NCBI GenBank assembly: GCA_910587495.1
Contig: CAJUMT010000015.1
Coordinates: 1-31,229, forward strand
DNA length: 31,229 nucleotides
Direction of reading: 5' to 3'
Source of the DNA: an uncultured Lachnospiraceae bacterium
Lineage (GTDB): Bacteria > Bacillota_A > Clostridia > Lachnospirales > Lachnospiraceae
Part shown: positions 7,091 to 16,100 of the stretch, piece by piece
Layout of the letters: every line of letters begins with the position of its first letter
Position numbering within the stretch: the stretch's first letter is position 1
Position numbers and translations under genes: made by a program
Notes under the pieces: generated by a model
What the model was told of the DNA's origin: nothing
What the model saw: the letters and a program-made list of their open reading frames with translations, nothing else
Database searches by the model: none

Positions 7091-7978
7091 GTGTATATTA
7101 ACTCGGCATATTTGAATCATTCATTGATAGATTTTAAGGACAGGAGCAGGCCGCTGGTTGTGGGGAGCTGCGGGACGTATCATTTGTTTACGCGGCCAAA
7201 GCTCCCCACGCACAGACCCAGGGGGCGGCTGGATTTTCAGATTTTGTATATTATGTCGGGAAAGGCGCATTTTTATTTTGATGGGAGCAACGAAGACACG
7301 GTGGTACAGGCAGGACATATAGTGGTATACCGTCCAAAAGAACCGCAGCGATATGTGTACTATGGGAATGAACAGACAGAGGTGTACTGGGTTCATTTTA
7401 CGGGGAATGATGTAACAAATATACTTAGAGGATATGGGATTCAGGACGATATGCGGGTGATTCCGGTGGGAACTTCGCTGGAATACGCGGGCATCTTTAA
7501 ACATATGATACGGGAACTGCAAAGATGCCAGGATTATTATCCGGAATTTCTGACCATGCTGCTTCGACAGCTTTTGATCCTGATTCACCGGCAGATCGGA
7601 AGGCAGGACGCAGTGAGAAATGTCTGGCTGGATGCGGAGATGGAACTTGCTATACAATATTTTAACGACAATTATAATACGGAAATTAATGTGGAAGAAT
7701 ACGCCGCTTCCCGGGGGATGAGCGTAAGCTGGTTTATCCGAAATTTTAAGCAGTACGCCCATACTACGCCTATGCAGTATATCGTCGCCCGGCGCATCAC
7801 CAACGCGCAGATGCTTTTGGAGACTACAAATTATAATATCACGGAGATCGGCGCCATTGTTGGATATGATAACCCGCTGTATTTCAGTCGGATCTTCCGC
7901 AAGCAAAAAGGGGTATCGCCGTCGGAGTACCGAAGGGGGATTGGAAACGTCAATTTCACTAATTTTCAAGTTGAATAA
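7091..7978 (+). CDS. AraC-family transcriptional regulator (beta-galactoside locus)
   Basis: A 295-residue protein. The N-terminal half (about 10-165) is the cupin-type sugar-binding domain of AraC proteins. The C-terminal part (about 185-290) carries two helix-turn-helix motifs, with the signature AQMLLETTNYNITEIGAIVGYDNPLYFSRIFRKQKGVSPSEYR (quoted in pieces: NITEIGAIVGY, YFSRIFRK, GVSPSEYR). The start is GTG at 7091, seven bases after GGAGGGG; no ATG fits better. It is divergent from lacZ with a 128-base shared control region, so it most likely activates lacZ and the symporter gene in response to a sugar. Its stop codon is embedded at the -35 of the cooS promoter. Confidence 0.9.
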   Translation: MYINSAYLNHSLIDFKDRSRPLVVGSCGTYHLFTRPKLPTHRPRGRLDFQILYIMSGKAHFYFDGSNEDTVVQAGHIVVYRPKEPQRYVYYGNEQTEVYWVHFTGNDVTNILRGYGIQDDMRVIPVGTSLEYAGIFKHMIRELQRCQDYYPEFLTMLLRQLLILIHRQIGRQDAVRNVWLDAEMELAIQYFNDNYNTEINVEEYAASRGMSVSWFIRNFKQYAHTTPMQYIVARRITNAQMLLETTNYNITEIGAIVGYDNPLYFSRIFRKQKGVSPSEYRRGIGNVNFTNFQVE

Positions 7979-7999
7979 AACCAAAATTAATGATATTAT
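7971..7999 (+). promoter_or_regulatory. Promoter of the cooS operon
   Basis: TTGAAT (7971-7976), 17 bases, TATTAT (7994-7999), with transcription expected near 8006 and cooS starting at 8048. The -35 overlaps the end of the araC-type gene (stop codon 7976-7978). Confidence 0.6.
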
Positions 8000-8047
8000 A
8001 TACAAAAAGCCGAAATTTTTGCTGTTTTTGTAAGGAGGACTACATAT

Positions 8048-9934
8048 ATGAATCAATGTTACAGCTGTGAGACTTGTAAAAGTGCAGATAAGCCGCTGGA
8101 GAGTTTTATTGCAGGGCTTCCCATGGAAACGTCTCATCATCGTGTAAAAGGACAGAGTACCAAGTGCGGTTTTGGACTGAAAGGAGTCTGCTGCCGCCTG
8201 TGTTCCAACGGTCCGTGCCGGATCACACCTTCTGCTCCGAGAGGAATCTGCGGTGCTACGGCCGACGTAATCGTCACCCGCAACTTCCTGCGCGCAGTGG
8301 CCTGCGGCAGCGGATGCTATATTCATATTATAGAAAAAACTGCATGGAATTTAAAAAATACTGCTTTAAATCATGGAGAGATCAAAGGCCATAAAGCGCT
8401 GGCGGCGCTGGCAGAAGAATTTGGCGTAGACACTTCTCTGGACGAACACAGTCAGGCGCTGGCAGTAGCGGATAAAGTGATCGCCGATTTATATAAGCCG
8501 GTCTGGGAAGAGATGGAGCTGGTGGAGAAAGTGGCGTATCCGCCTCGTTATAAGAAATGGAAAGAATTGGGGATTGTGCCGGGCGGCGCCAAATCAGAAG
8601 TGTTTGACGGCGTTGTAAAATGTTCTACCAACTTAAGCTCTGATCCGGTAGAGATGCTGATGACCTGCCTGCGCCTTGGCATTTCCACAGGGCTGTACGG
8701 TCTGACGCTTACAAACCTGTTAAATGACGTGATGCTGGGAGAACCGGAGATTCGCATCGCGCCGGTAGGCATGCGTGTGATCGATCCGGATTATATTAAT
8801 ATTATGATCACCGGACATCAGCACTCCTTGTTTACGCATATCCAGAACCGTCTGACAGACGAGGATGTGGTGAAAAAAGCCCAGGATGCAGGCGCGAAAG
8901 GCTTTAAGCTGGTAGGCTGTACCTGTGTAGGACAGGATTTGCAGCTTCGGGGCGCGCATTATACGGATATTTTCAACGGCCATGCCGGAAACAACTATAC
9001 CAGCGAGGCTGTGTTGGCGACAGGAGCCATCGATGCGGTATTGTCTGAGTTCAACTGCACGCTTCCGGGTATTGAGCCGATCTGCGACGAGTTAAAAATC
9101 AAACAGATCTGTCTGGATCTGGTGGCTAAAAAAGCCAATGCAGAGTCTGTGGAATACTCTTATGAAAAGAGAGAAGAGCAGACAGAAATTATTATTGATA
9201 AAGTGATAGCGGCTTATAAAGAGCGCAGAGGAAATGTACCTATGAACCTGCAGCCCGAACACGGCAACGATACTACACTGACCGGTATTTCCGAAGGTTC
9301 TTTAAAAGAGTTTTTAGGCGGGCAGTGGAAACCGCTTATCGATCTGATCGTGTCCGGCAAGATCAAAGGTGTGGCAGGCGTCGTGGGATGTTCTAATCTG
9401 ACGGCAGGTGGCCATGACGTATTGACTGTGGAGCTGACAAAGGAACTGATTAAACATGACATTATCGTCCTTTCCGCAGGATGCTCATCGGGCGGGCTGG
9501 AAAACTGCGGTCTTATGTCTCCGGAAGCAGCAGACCTGGCAGGAGACAGCTTAAAAGAAGTATGCAGGAGTTTAAAGATCGCGCCGGTTCTGAACTTTGG
9601 GCCGTGTCTTGCCATCGGGCGTCTTGAGATGGTGGCTACCGCCCTGGCAAAAGAGATTGGTATTGACATTCCGCAGCTTCCCCTGGTGCTTTCTGCACCC
9701 CAGTGGCTGGAGGAGCAGGCGCTTGCGGACGGATGCTTCGGACTGGCACTTGGATTGCCGCTTCATCTTGGGCAGCAGCCGTTCATTGCGGGCAGTGACA
9801 TGGTTGTGAATGTGCTGACCGAAGGATTAAAAGAGATTACAGGTGGACAGGTCTTAGTGGAGATTGATCCTGTGAAAGCGGCAGATCAGATGGAAGCCAT
9901 TATACTTGAGAGACGTAAAGGACTGAACATCTAA
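8048..9934 (+). CDS. cooS: Anaerobic carbon-monoxide dehydrogenase catalytic subunit-like protein (CooS)
   Basis: 628 residues, full length for Ni-Fe CooS. Cluster ligands are visible: C40 and C48 (D-cluster), C49, C52, C57, C68 (B-cluster), and H257, C293, C337, C448, C479, C520 at the positions of the six C-cluster ligands of Carboxydothermus CODH-II (H261, C295, C333, C446, C476, C526). By eye alignment, residues needed for CO oxidation in CODH-II differ: Lys563 is Q557 (in WLEEQALADG), Ile567 is D561 and His93 appears to be Y91. The family oxidises CO or reduces CO2; whether this divergent member does so is uncertain. The ATG follows AAGGAGG. It leads an operon with cooF and a flavoprotein. 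No cooC nickel chaperone, acsB or hydrogenase lies nearby, so an acetyl-CoA-synthase partner is not suggested here. Confidence 0.9.
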   Translation: MNQCYSCETCKSADKPLESFIAGLPMETSHHRVKGQSTKCGFGLKGVCCRLCSNGPCRITPSAPRGICGATADVIVTRNFLRAVACGSGCYIHIIEKTAWNLKNTALNHGEIKGHKALAALAEEFGVDTSLDEHSQALAVADKVIADLYKPVWEEMELVEKVAYPPRYKKWKELGIVPGGAKSEVFDGVVKCSTNLSSDPVEMLMTCLRLGISTGLYGLTLTNLLNDVMLGEPEIRIAPVGMRVIDPDYINIMITGHQHSLFTHIQNRLTDEDVVKKAQDAGAKGFKLVGCTCVGQDLQLRGAHYTDIFNGHAGNNYTSEAVLATGAIDAVLSEFNCTLPGIEPICDELKIKQICLDLVAKKANAESVEYSYEKREEQTEIIIDKVIAAYKERRGNVPMNLQPEHGNDTTLTGISEGSLKEFLGGQWKPLIDLIVSGKIKGVAGVVGCSNLTAGGHDVLTVELTKELIKHDIIVLSAGCSSGGLENCGLMSPEAADLAGDSLKEVCRSLKIAPVLNFGPCLAIGRLEMVATALAKEIGIDIPQLPLVLSAPQWLEEQALADGCFGLALGLPLHLGQQPFIAGSDMVVNVLTEGLKEITGGQVLVEIDPVKAADQMEAIILERRKGLNI

Positions 9935-9946
9935 GGAGGAACAAAA

Positions 9947-10396
9947 ATGAAAAGAATTGTGATTGATCCTTCTAAATGTGACGGGTGTAAAAACTGTGCG
10001 CTTGCCTGTATGGACAGCCACCGGACAGACGGCGGAAAAGGGGTTGAAACTCTCAATTTCAATCTGCCGGAAACCCAGGCGCGCAATGAGATTGTAAACG
10101 ACGGCAAGGGCGGATATCTGCCTATGTTCTGCCGCCACTGCAGCGTGCCGGGCTGTGCGAACAGTTGTATGAGCGGCGCGCTGAAAAAGGATATTAAGAC
10201 CGGGCATGTGACTTACGACGAAAAACGCTGCGGTGCGTGCTTTATGTGCGTGATGAACTGTCCGTACGGAATCCCGAAACCGGATGCCGCAGGCACAAAG
10301 ATCTTAAAATGTGATTTCTGCAATGAACGTCCGGAAGGACCGGCATGTGTCCTTGCGTGTCCGAAGCAGGCGATCCGGGTAGAGGAGGTGCAGTAG
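9947..10396 (+). CDS. cooF: CooF-like ferredoxin with four [4Fe-4S] clusters
   Basis: 149 residues with 16 cysteines in four groups: 11/14/17/21, 62/65/70/74, 95/98/101/105 and 122/125/134/138. This is the DMSO-reductase-beta-subunit/CooF pattern, in which groups 1 with 4 and 2 with 3 pair up to hold four [4Fe-4S] clusters. There is no signal peptide, so it is cytoplasmic. It starts 12 bases after cooS behind AAGGAGG and abuts the flavoprotein gene (stop at 10394-10396, next ATG at 10397). The order indicates an electron wire between the CooS D-cluster and the flavoprotein. Confidence 0.92.
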   Translation: MKRIVIDPSKCDGCKNCALACMDSHRTDGGKGVETLNFNLPETQARNEIVNDGKGGYLPMFCRHCSVPGCANSCMSGALKKDIKTGHVTYDEKRCGACFMCVMNCPYGIPKPDAAGTKILKCDFCNERPEGPACVLACPKQAIRVEEVQ

Positions 10397-11638
10397 ATGG
10401 CTGAGATTTATGTAATCGTAGGCGTAGGCGCGGCCGGTATGGCTGCTGCGGAGCGCATCAGACTTTACAATAAAGATGTGACTGTTATCATGATGTCTAT
10501 AGACGAACATTCTCATTCCCGCTGTATGCTGCACAAATATTTAGGAGGCGAACGCACTGCGGAAGAACTGTCTTTCACAGAGCCGGATTTCTTCGAGAAG
10601 AATAATATTTTCTGGGGAAAAGAACAGAAAGCGCTGGGGCTGGATGTACAGAACAAGCAGATCCGTATGGAAAACGGATATCAGCCCTATGACAAACTTT
10701 TGATTGCCACAGGGTCTGTATTTGGCATTCCGCCTATCAACAATTTCAGGACGGCTTCTAACGTATATGGTTTCCGTGATTTGAGCGACGCGCAGAAGAT
10801 AGATGCTGCTGTAAAGGAAAAAAACGCAAAACATGTATTTATCGTCGGTTCCGGTCTTGTGGGATTGGATGTGGCAGTGGGTCTTATGGAGCGGGGCGTC
10901 AAAGTGACGATCGCGGAGATGGCTCCCAGAGTTATGCCTCTGCAGACAGACGATGCGGCGGCGAAAGCCTATCAGGAGCGGTTTGAGGCGGAAGGCGCCA
11001 GATTCCTTTTGGGTATCGGTGCCAGCGACAGTATTGTAAACGATAAAAACGAGATTACAGGCGTGGTGCTTTCCACGGGAGAAACTGTTGCGTGCGATTT
11101 TGTCATCTGTGCCGCAGGTGTGCGCCCGAATATCGAGTGGCTGAAAGACAGCGGCCTAGCTATGGAGCGCGGCATCACTGTGGACGGATATATGCATACC
11201 TCCGCGCCGGATGTTTATGCAGCGGGCGATGTGACCGGATTGTCCGGCGTATGGCCCAATGCTATGGATATGGGACGGGTGGCAGCTTCCAATATGTGCG
11301 GTGTCCCGACGGAATATACGGATAGATATTGTATGAAGAATACGTCCAATTTTTATGGCCTTCAGATGTTGACCATCGGTGATATCAATGCCCAGATAGA
11401 AGGCGCGGATATATATGTAAAAGAAAGCAGGAATTGTTACAAGAAAGCCATTGTGAAAGACGGCGTTCTGAAAGCGATTCTGATACAGGGCGATATTTCT
11501 CATACAGGACACTGGCAGTATCTGATTAAAAACAGCGTTGATTTAAACGAACTGCTGAAACAGAAGAACATATTTGATATTACTTATGGAGACTTTTATG
11601 GATTAGATGACCTGGCGGAGTATCAATATGCTTTGTAA
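10397..11638 (+). CDS. FAD/NAD(P)-dependent oxidoreductase of the CooS-CooF cluster
   Basis: 413 residues of the pyridine-nucleotide-disulphide oxidoreductase fold. The FAD dinucleotide motif is GVGAAGMAAAER (9-20), the NAD(P) motif is VGSGLVGLDVAVG (150-162), and the second FAD motif is DVYAAGDVTG (272-281). The C-terminal domain (about 300-413) resembles rubredoxin reductases and NADH oxidases. There is no CxxxxC redox disulphide near the N-terminus, so it is not a classical disulphide reductase. C43 in HSRCMLHKYLGGE occupies the region of the NADH-oxidase/CoA-disulphide-reductase active cysteine. Together with cooS and cooF it would link the metal clusters to NAD(P)H. Translation is probably coupled to cooF, since there is no gap between the genes. 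Confidence 0.88.
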   Translation: MAEIYVIVGVGAAGMAAAERIRLYNKDVTVIMMSIDEHSHSRCMLHKYLGGERTAEELSFTEPDFFEKNNIFWGKEQKALGLDVQNKQIRMENGYQPYDKLLIATGSVFGIPPINNFRTASNVYGFRDLSDAQKIDAAVKEKNAKHVFIVGSGLVGLDVAVGLMERGVKVTIAEMAPRVMPLQTDDAAAKAYQERFEAEGARFLLGIGASDSIVNDKNEITGVVLSTGETVACDFVICAAGVRPNIEWLKDSGLAMERGITVDGYMHTSAPDVYAAGDVTGLSGVWPNAMDMGRVAASNMCGVPTEYTDRYCMKNTSNFYGLQMLTIGDINAQIEGADIYVKESRNCYKKAIVKDGVLKAILIQGDISHTGHWQYLIKNSVDLNELLKQKNIFDITYGDFYGLDDLAEYQYAL

Positions 11639-11692
11639 ATTTATGAATACTGTGAAACTATAAAGTATAATTTTCAGGAGGTAACGACGACA

Positions 11693-12115
11693 ATGCATGC
11701 AGAATTTGACGACAGCCTGGTAACAGGCAATGAAACCATTGATTCTCAGCACAAAGAACTGATCGGAAAAATCAATAAGCTGGTGGACTGCTGTGAGCAG
11801 GGCGGCGGTAAGCTGGAAGCGATCAAAATGCTGGACTATCTGTTCGAGTATACGGATTTCCACTTCGACGCTGAAGAGAAGCTTCAGGAAGAAGTATCCT
11901 ATCCGGGAATCGAAGAGCATAAAAAACAGCACGCGGATTTCAAGAAAGCCGTATCCGAGCTTCATGAGATGCTCGAAGACGAGGAAGGTCCCAGCGACGC
12001 TTTTGTGGAGGCGGTTAATAAAAATGTGATTGACTGGTTGTATAAGCATATTAAAGGGTTTGACTGCTCCGTGGCTTCCTATATTAATATGAACGCGCAC
12101 GCAGACAGACTGTAG
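11693..12115 (+). CDS. Bacteriohemerythrin
   Basis: 140 residues, a typical single-domain hemerythrin with all seven di-iron ligands: H20, H57, E61, H76, H80, H119 and D124 (in HxxxE, EEHKKQH and KHIKGFD). Such proteins bind O2 reversibly and in anaerobes are thought to scavenge or sense it. CAGGAGGT lies about 11 bases before the ATG. The gap to the flavoprotein gene is 54 bases with no terminator, so it is probably the last gene of the cooS operon. That places an O2-binding protein beside very O2-sensitive metal clusters. Confidence 0.93.
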   Translation: MHAEFDDSLVTGNETIDSQHKELIGKINKLVDCCEQGGGKLEAIKMLDYLFEYTDFHFDAEEKLQEEVSYPGIEEHKKQHADFKKAVSELHEMLEDEEGPSDAFVEAVNKNVIDWLYKHIKGFDCSVASYINMNAHADRL

Positions 12116-12145
12116 GCGGGAATAAGAAATAATAGAAAGTACAGG

Positions 12146-12190
12146 GCGCATGGCGGCAGATAAGATACAGGAAGATTTGCTGGTATGCGC
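12146..12190 (+). terminator. Possible terminator after the hemerythrin gene
   Basis: GCGCAT (12146-12151) pairs with ATGCGC (12185-12190), and inside it CGGCAGAT pairs with ATTTGCTG with wobbles. The stem is followed by TTTGTGCTTTGCTTTT, an interrupted T-rich tail. It is the only hairpin between the hemerythrin and the PIN gene. Confidence 0.4.
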
Positions 12191-12237
12191 TTTGTGCTTT
12201 GCTTTTATAAAAATCAGTATCTTTTTGCTGCATGATA

Positions 12238-12246
12238 TGTTATACT
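12238..12246 (+). promoter_or_regulatory. Extended -10 promoter of the PIN/partner pair
   Basis: TGT followed by TATACT is an extended -10 element, 37 bases before the PIN start codon. The -35 position (TATCTT, 12218-12223) is poor, which is common for extended -10 promoters. Confidence 0.4.
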
Positions 12247-12282
12247 TTACATACAATAATGGTGTGGATATAAGGTATGAGT

Positions 12283-12728
12283 ATGAAAATATATATGGAT
12301 AATTGTTGTTATAATCGACCCTATGATGATCAGTCTCAAATTAGAATACATCTGGAGACTGATGCGAAATTGTATATCCAGGATATGGTAAAAATGGAGA
12401 ACTTGACCTTGTGACGTCTTTTATGCTGGAATATGAAAATGATAAAAACAGATTTACTCATAAAAAACGTGCAATAGCTGATTTTATGAATATGAATGAG
12501 TCGTATTATGTTGGAATAGAAAAAGAAAAGGAAACACAACAGGTAGCGGAGAAAATTATAAAAACAGGAGTTAAGAGTGCGGATGCGCTTCATATAGCTT
12601 GTGCTGTTTTGGCAGGAAGTGATTATTTTGTCACTACAGATGATCGTTTGCTTAAATTTCAGACAGAAGATATACAAATTGTAACACCATGTGAATTTAT
12701 CAGAAGGTTGGAGGTGAAGGATGAATGA
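12283..12728 (+). pseudogene. PIN-domain (VapC-like) toxin gene with a -1 frameshift
   Basis: The frame from ATG 12283 reads MKIYMDNCCYNRPYDDQ, the typical start of a PIN nuclease with D6 as first metal ligand, and stops at a TGA (12415-12417) after VKMENLTL. From about 12391 another frame continues the same protein: NGELDLVTSFMLEYENDKN, then SADALHIACA and FVTTDDRLL, which hold the remaining acidic residues. Adding one A to the run of five at 12390-12394 restores one continuous protein of 148 residues. The gene is therefore either freshly broken, frameshifted during expression, or miscalled in a homopolymer. Intact members are ribonucleases of type II toxin-antitoxin pairs. AAGG at 12272-12275 serves the start at 12283; an in-frame ATG at 12277 is too close to it. 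Confidence 0.8.
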
Positions 12729-12949
12729 ATAATGCAATAGAAATTATGGATACGGGTTTTGCATGTTTGGTGGAACGGCTGGGAGTCGTTGATGCAGAAC
12801 GCTTCGTGGCAATGATCAAGAGGGAGAATTTTAATTATACACTTTGGCGCAGGGAATATTTTGACAGGATGGATTTAAAGCAGGTCAGAGAGGAAGCGAT
12901 GGCTTATGCCAGAAGCCATCCTCATAAGGGTAAAGGAAAAAGGGTCTGA
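12725..12949 (+). CDS. Small partner of the PIN protein (putative antitoxin)
   Basis: 74 residues whose start overlaps the PIN stop (ATGA at 12725-12728), with GGAGG directly upstream, so the two are coupled. The protein begins MNNAIEIMDTGFACLVERLG and ends in a basic tail, HPHKGKGKRV. The middle contains NFNYTLWRREYFDRM. I recall similar small proteins next to PIN genes in Clostridia but no functional name. An antitoxin role is inferred from size, coupling and partner. No clear DNA-binding motif is visible. Confidence 0.7.
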   Translation: MNNAIEIMDTGFACLVERLGVVDAERFVAMIKRENFNYTLWRREYFDRMDLKQVREEAMAYARSHPHKGKGKRV

Positions 12950-12950
12950 A

Positions 12951-12974
12951 AAGCAGGTTTACAGCCTGCTTTTT
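12951..12974 (+). terminator. Intrinsic terminator of the PIN/partner operon
   Basis: AAGCAGG (12951-12957), loop TTTACAG, CCTGCTT (12965-12971), then TTT to 12974. The stem begins one base after the stop codon of the small partner gene. It is compact and canonical. Confidence 0.8.
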
Positions 12975-13045
12975 GGTTATTATAAACATCGGATGCAATT
13001 GCCATATTTTTAAGCCGCAAGGGAGTAGGCAAAGAGAAAATTTTG

Positions 13046-13054
13046 TGTTATATT
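13046..13054 (+). promoter_or_regulatory. Possible extended -10 promoter of the surface-protein gene
   Basis: TGT followed by TATATT about 92 bases upstream of the ATG, without a convincing -35. The leader between them contains no recognised riboswitch. Confidence 0.35.
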
Positions 13055-13146
13055 ATTAATAACTGAGATCTTTTTTACATACATTTAAAGGGATTGTCTG
13101 AAAGGACGTCCAAGAAAACAGAAGTGTGAAGGAAGTATGATGTACG

Positions 13147-16100
13147 ATGAGAAGATGTAAAGGAATTATTTTATCAGCATTGGCGGCGGCTCTTCTTGGC
13201 AGTGTTGTACAGCTGCAGGCGCTTGCCATGCCTTTAACAGGGCAGAATCTTATTATGAATACCCAGACTGTCCCCACGGAAGGGGACACGTCCAAAGAAA
13301 AGGAGACACAGGATGCGTCCCAGACGAAAGAGACAGGGGATTCATCCAAAGAGGTGCAGGCTCCGCAGACGACCGGCGTGGCCCAGGTGACTACAGGCAG
13401 CAATACTGTGTCCTATGAGACTATTACCGAAGCCTGGAGGGCGGCAGCGAACAGTAAGACGGCTACAATCAAGTTGTTGAAAAATGTGTCTACAGGTACG
13501 GAGGGACAGGAAGGAACCTGTGTGCTGTCCGGCGGAAATATTACGCTGGATATGAACGGATACCAGTGGACTTATACAAATGGTGAAGGCGCGTCCGGCT
13601 CCAAAGATATGATCGAAGTCAGCGGAAGTAAAGCATCTTTGACCGTAAAAGGCGGACAAATGCGCTACGAAGACGGCGGCAACGGATATGCCGGCGCCTG
13701 CCTGTATGCCACAGACGGGGCGAAACTGACGATAGAAAGCGGAAATTTTGCGTCAAATGTAGGTCCGGTGGTGTATACGGAAGATGCGAAAGTGGCCATC
13801 AAAGGCGGAAAATATGCCAATACGGCAAGCACAGGAAGCAAAATTGCCGGTGCTGTCTCGGTGCATGGCGGCACGCTCAGTGTGTCCGGCGGTGAGATGA
13901 ACGGCGGCGGACTGGCGATCGATAATCAGGGGGATGATCTGGAAGTCGCGCTCAGCGGAGGAAAATTTGCCAGAATCACATCCACAGCCGGATCGGGTTC
14001 TTCCAAAAAGGCACTTACAATCGGGGAACTTCTGGCGGATGGATATGCGTTTAAAAGAACCGGCGGAAGTACGCAGGCAAGAAGCGCAAAAGCAAGTACG
14101 AGTACAGGCAGGTGGGTGACAGACTCAGCCGATTTAGAGTCAACGTCCATCTCCAATGTTGAGGCGGCGGAGTCTCCGGTGGGGGGTACGACGTTTTCAT
14201 TTGAGGCAGACAAGCAAGAGACAATCTTCCCCTATGGAACACAGAATACGGTAAAGTTGACGGCGACAATCGTTACAGATATGGCGGATATCAAGGCAGA
14301 AGATATTACCTTTACCTGGACGGATAGTTCGGTGTCAGGATCCACGCCTACCCAGCCTACAGAAACTACCGGGAATACGTTTAAAAGCGTGTATACATTT
14401 AACACCGAACAGAAAGATGTAGGTACTTACACAGTTCGGGTTGTGGCGAGGATTGCGAAATTAAATTTTTCCTGGAATGACAGCATTGATATAAGGATCG
14501 ACCCTGTCAGCGGAACCATGACCAGTTCTAAGCTTCAGACACAATATACATATGGAGATAAAGGAGACGACCTGGTTAGTATCTATGGCCTGAAAGAAAA
14601 TAACGGTAATTTGTATTTTGACGTGGTCTGGGACGGCACAGCGCCTGCGACGGATCTTATCTGGTCTTATGACTGGGGAACCGGCAGAAACGAGGTTCCT
14701 GTAAACGCGGGCACCTATCCTCTCGTTGTAACGGCAAAAGACAAATCAGGCAATCATCAGGTTAAAGGCGGTCCTTTTATGGTGACGATCCGTCCCAAAG
14801 AGGTCACGCCGCGTATCGGCAATAATGTGATTTCAAAAATTTATGACGGTACAACAAGAGCTCCGGAAGGAGTGATAATTGCTCTGGACGGGCTGCTTGC
14901 TTCGGATGAAGGAAAGGTTACGGCAGCGGCAGCTTCTATTACTTACGAAGACGAAAAGGTCGGTACAAGAAAATGGATAACAGCGACAGATATTGCGCTT
15001 AGAAATGACGGTGGGAATTATGTGCTGGGCAGGACAACGGCTTCGTTGGATAACGGTGAGATCACGGAAGCAAAACTGATTATGGAGATCAGCCACAGCC
15101 CGGATACGCAGAAAATCAACAGGCCCGTTGCGATTACAGTCAGACTGTTTTACAGTGCGGATGATACGCCGATGACTGGCAACTGGATTAAGCCGGAGGA
15201 TATTACACTGCTCGTATCCGACAAGGGCGGTGCGGAAAAACCAAAGAGAGTCACTTTAAAAGGCGTCAGCGGCGAATACGGCGTCTTTACCGGTACATAT
15301 ACGACAGACGTCCCCGGGGACAAAGATATTACGGCAACGCTTGGGGAAAGTTCCAATTATGTTCTCTCCAGTACTGCGAATGACAACAGTCTGACGATAA
15401 TTGAAAAAGGCGACTCCGCCATGAAACTTACCACCGATCGCACCATGCTTACTTACGGCGAGAGTGCGACCTATACTGCGGAGATTTCCAGCGTAGATCC
15501 CGATGACAAGGATTCCATGGCGGGAACCGTGCAGTTCTATCAGGGATTTGTGACTGACGAGAACCGGGTCGGCGAGCCTCAGAATATTCCGGCAGCCGGC
15601 GGAAAAGCAAGCATTACCCTGGACAAATCCAGCCTGACCGCAGGGGAACAGTGGATCTATGCTGTATATTCGGGGAACAAGAACTTTACAGAAGCAAGGA
15701 GCGAAGTAGCTTCCACCGTTGCGAAAAAGCAGCTTACCTGGAACAGCTCCGACCTGACGGCATACAAAACAGCGGGTACGTTTGGTGAGGCAGGCGTATA
15801 TGGCCATCTAACCGTGGACGGCATTATAGATGAAGGCGTAACGCTTACTGTTTCCAATACCATGGTTACCAGCGGCTTTGCCGATACCATTATAGCAGGC
15901 AATTATACCGTTCAGGCAATCCCGCGGGTAGGTATATGGAACTTTACCCCTCAGTATCTTCCGAACTATGATCTCCCCTCGGGCAATCCGGATGTGGCGG
16001 CCAAAGTTACCAGCGTGACGGAGCTTGCAAATCCGCCCAAAGATAAAGACGGCCTGGAATACAAAATGGTCATGGAAGAGGGGTTATCTTCCGTTCCCGG

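Noticed and set aside
7121..8326. 401-codon antisense frame across the AraC gene and start of cooS
   Set aside because: Both opposing genes have clear families and ribosome sites; the antisense translation has low-complexity, His/Ile-rich composition and no domain.
11643..11671. Promoter (ATGAAT-17-TATAAT) for hemerythrin alone
   Set aside because: The predicted start of transcription falls inside the Shine-Dalgarno sequence at 11675-11681, so the mRNA would lack a ribosome site.
13104..13111. GGACGTCC before the surface-protein gene and again at about 21603 before the kinase gene
   Set aside because: An 8-base palindrome found twice in 31 kb in unrelated contexts is not distinguishable from chance.
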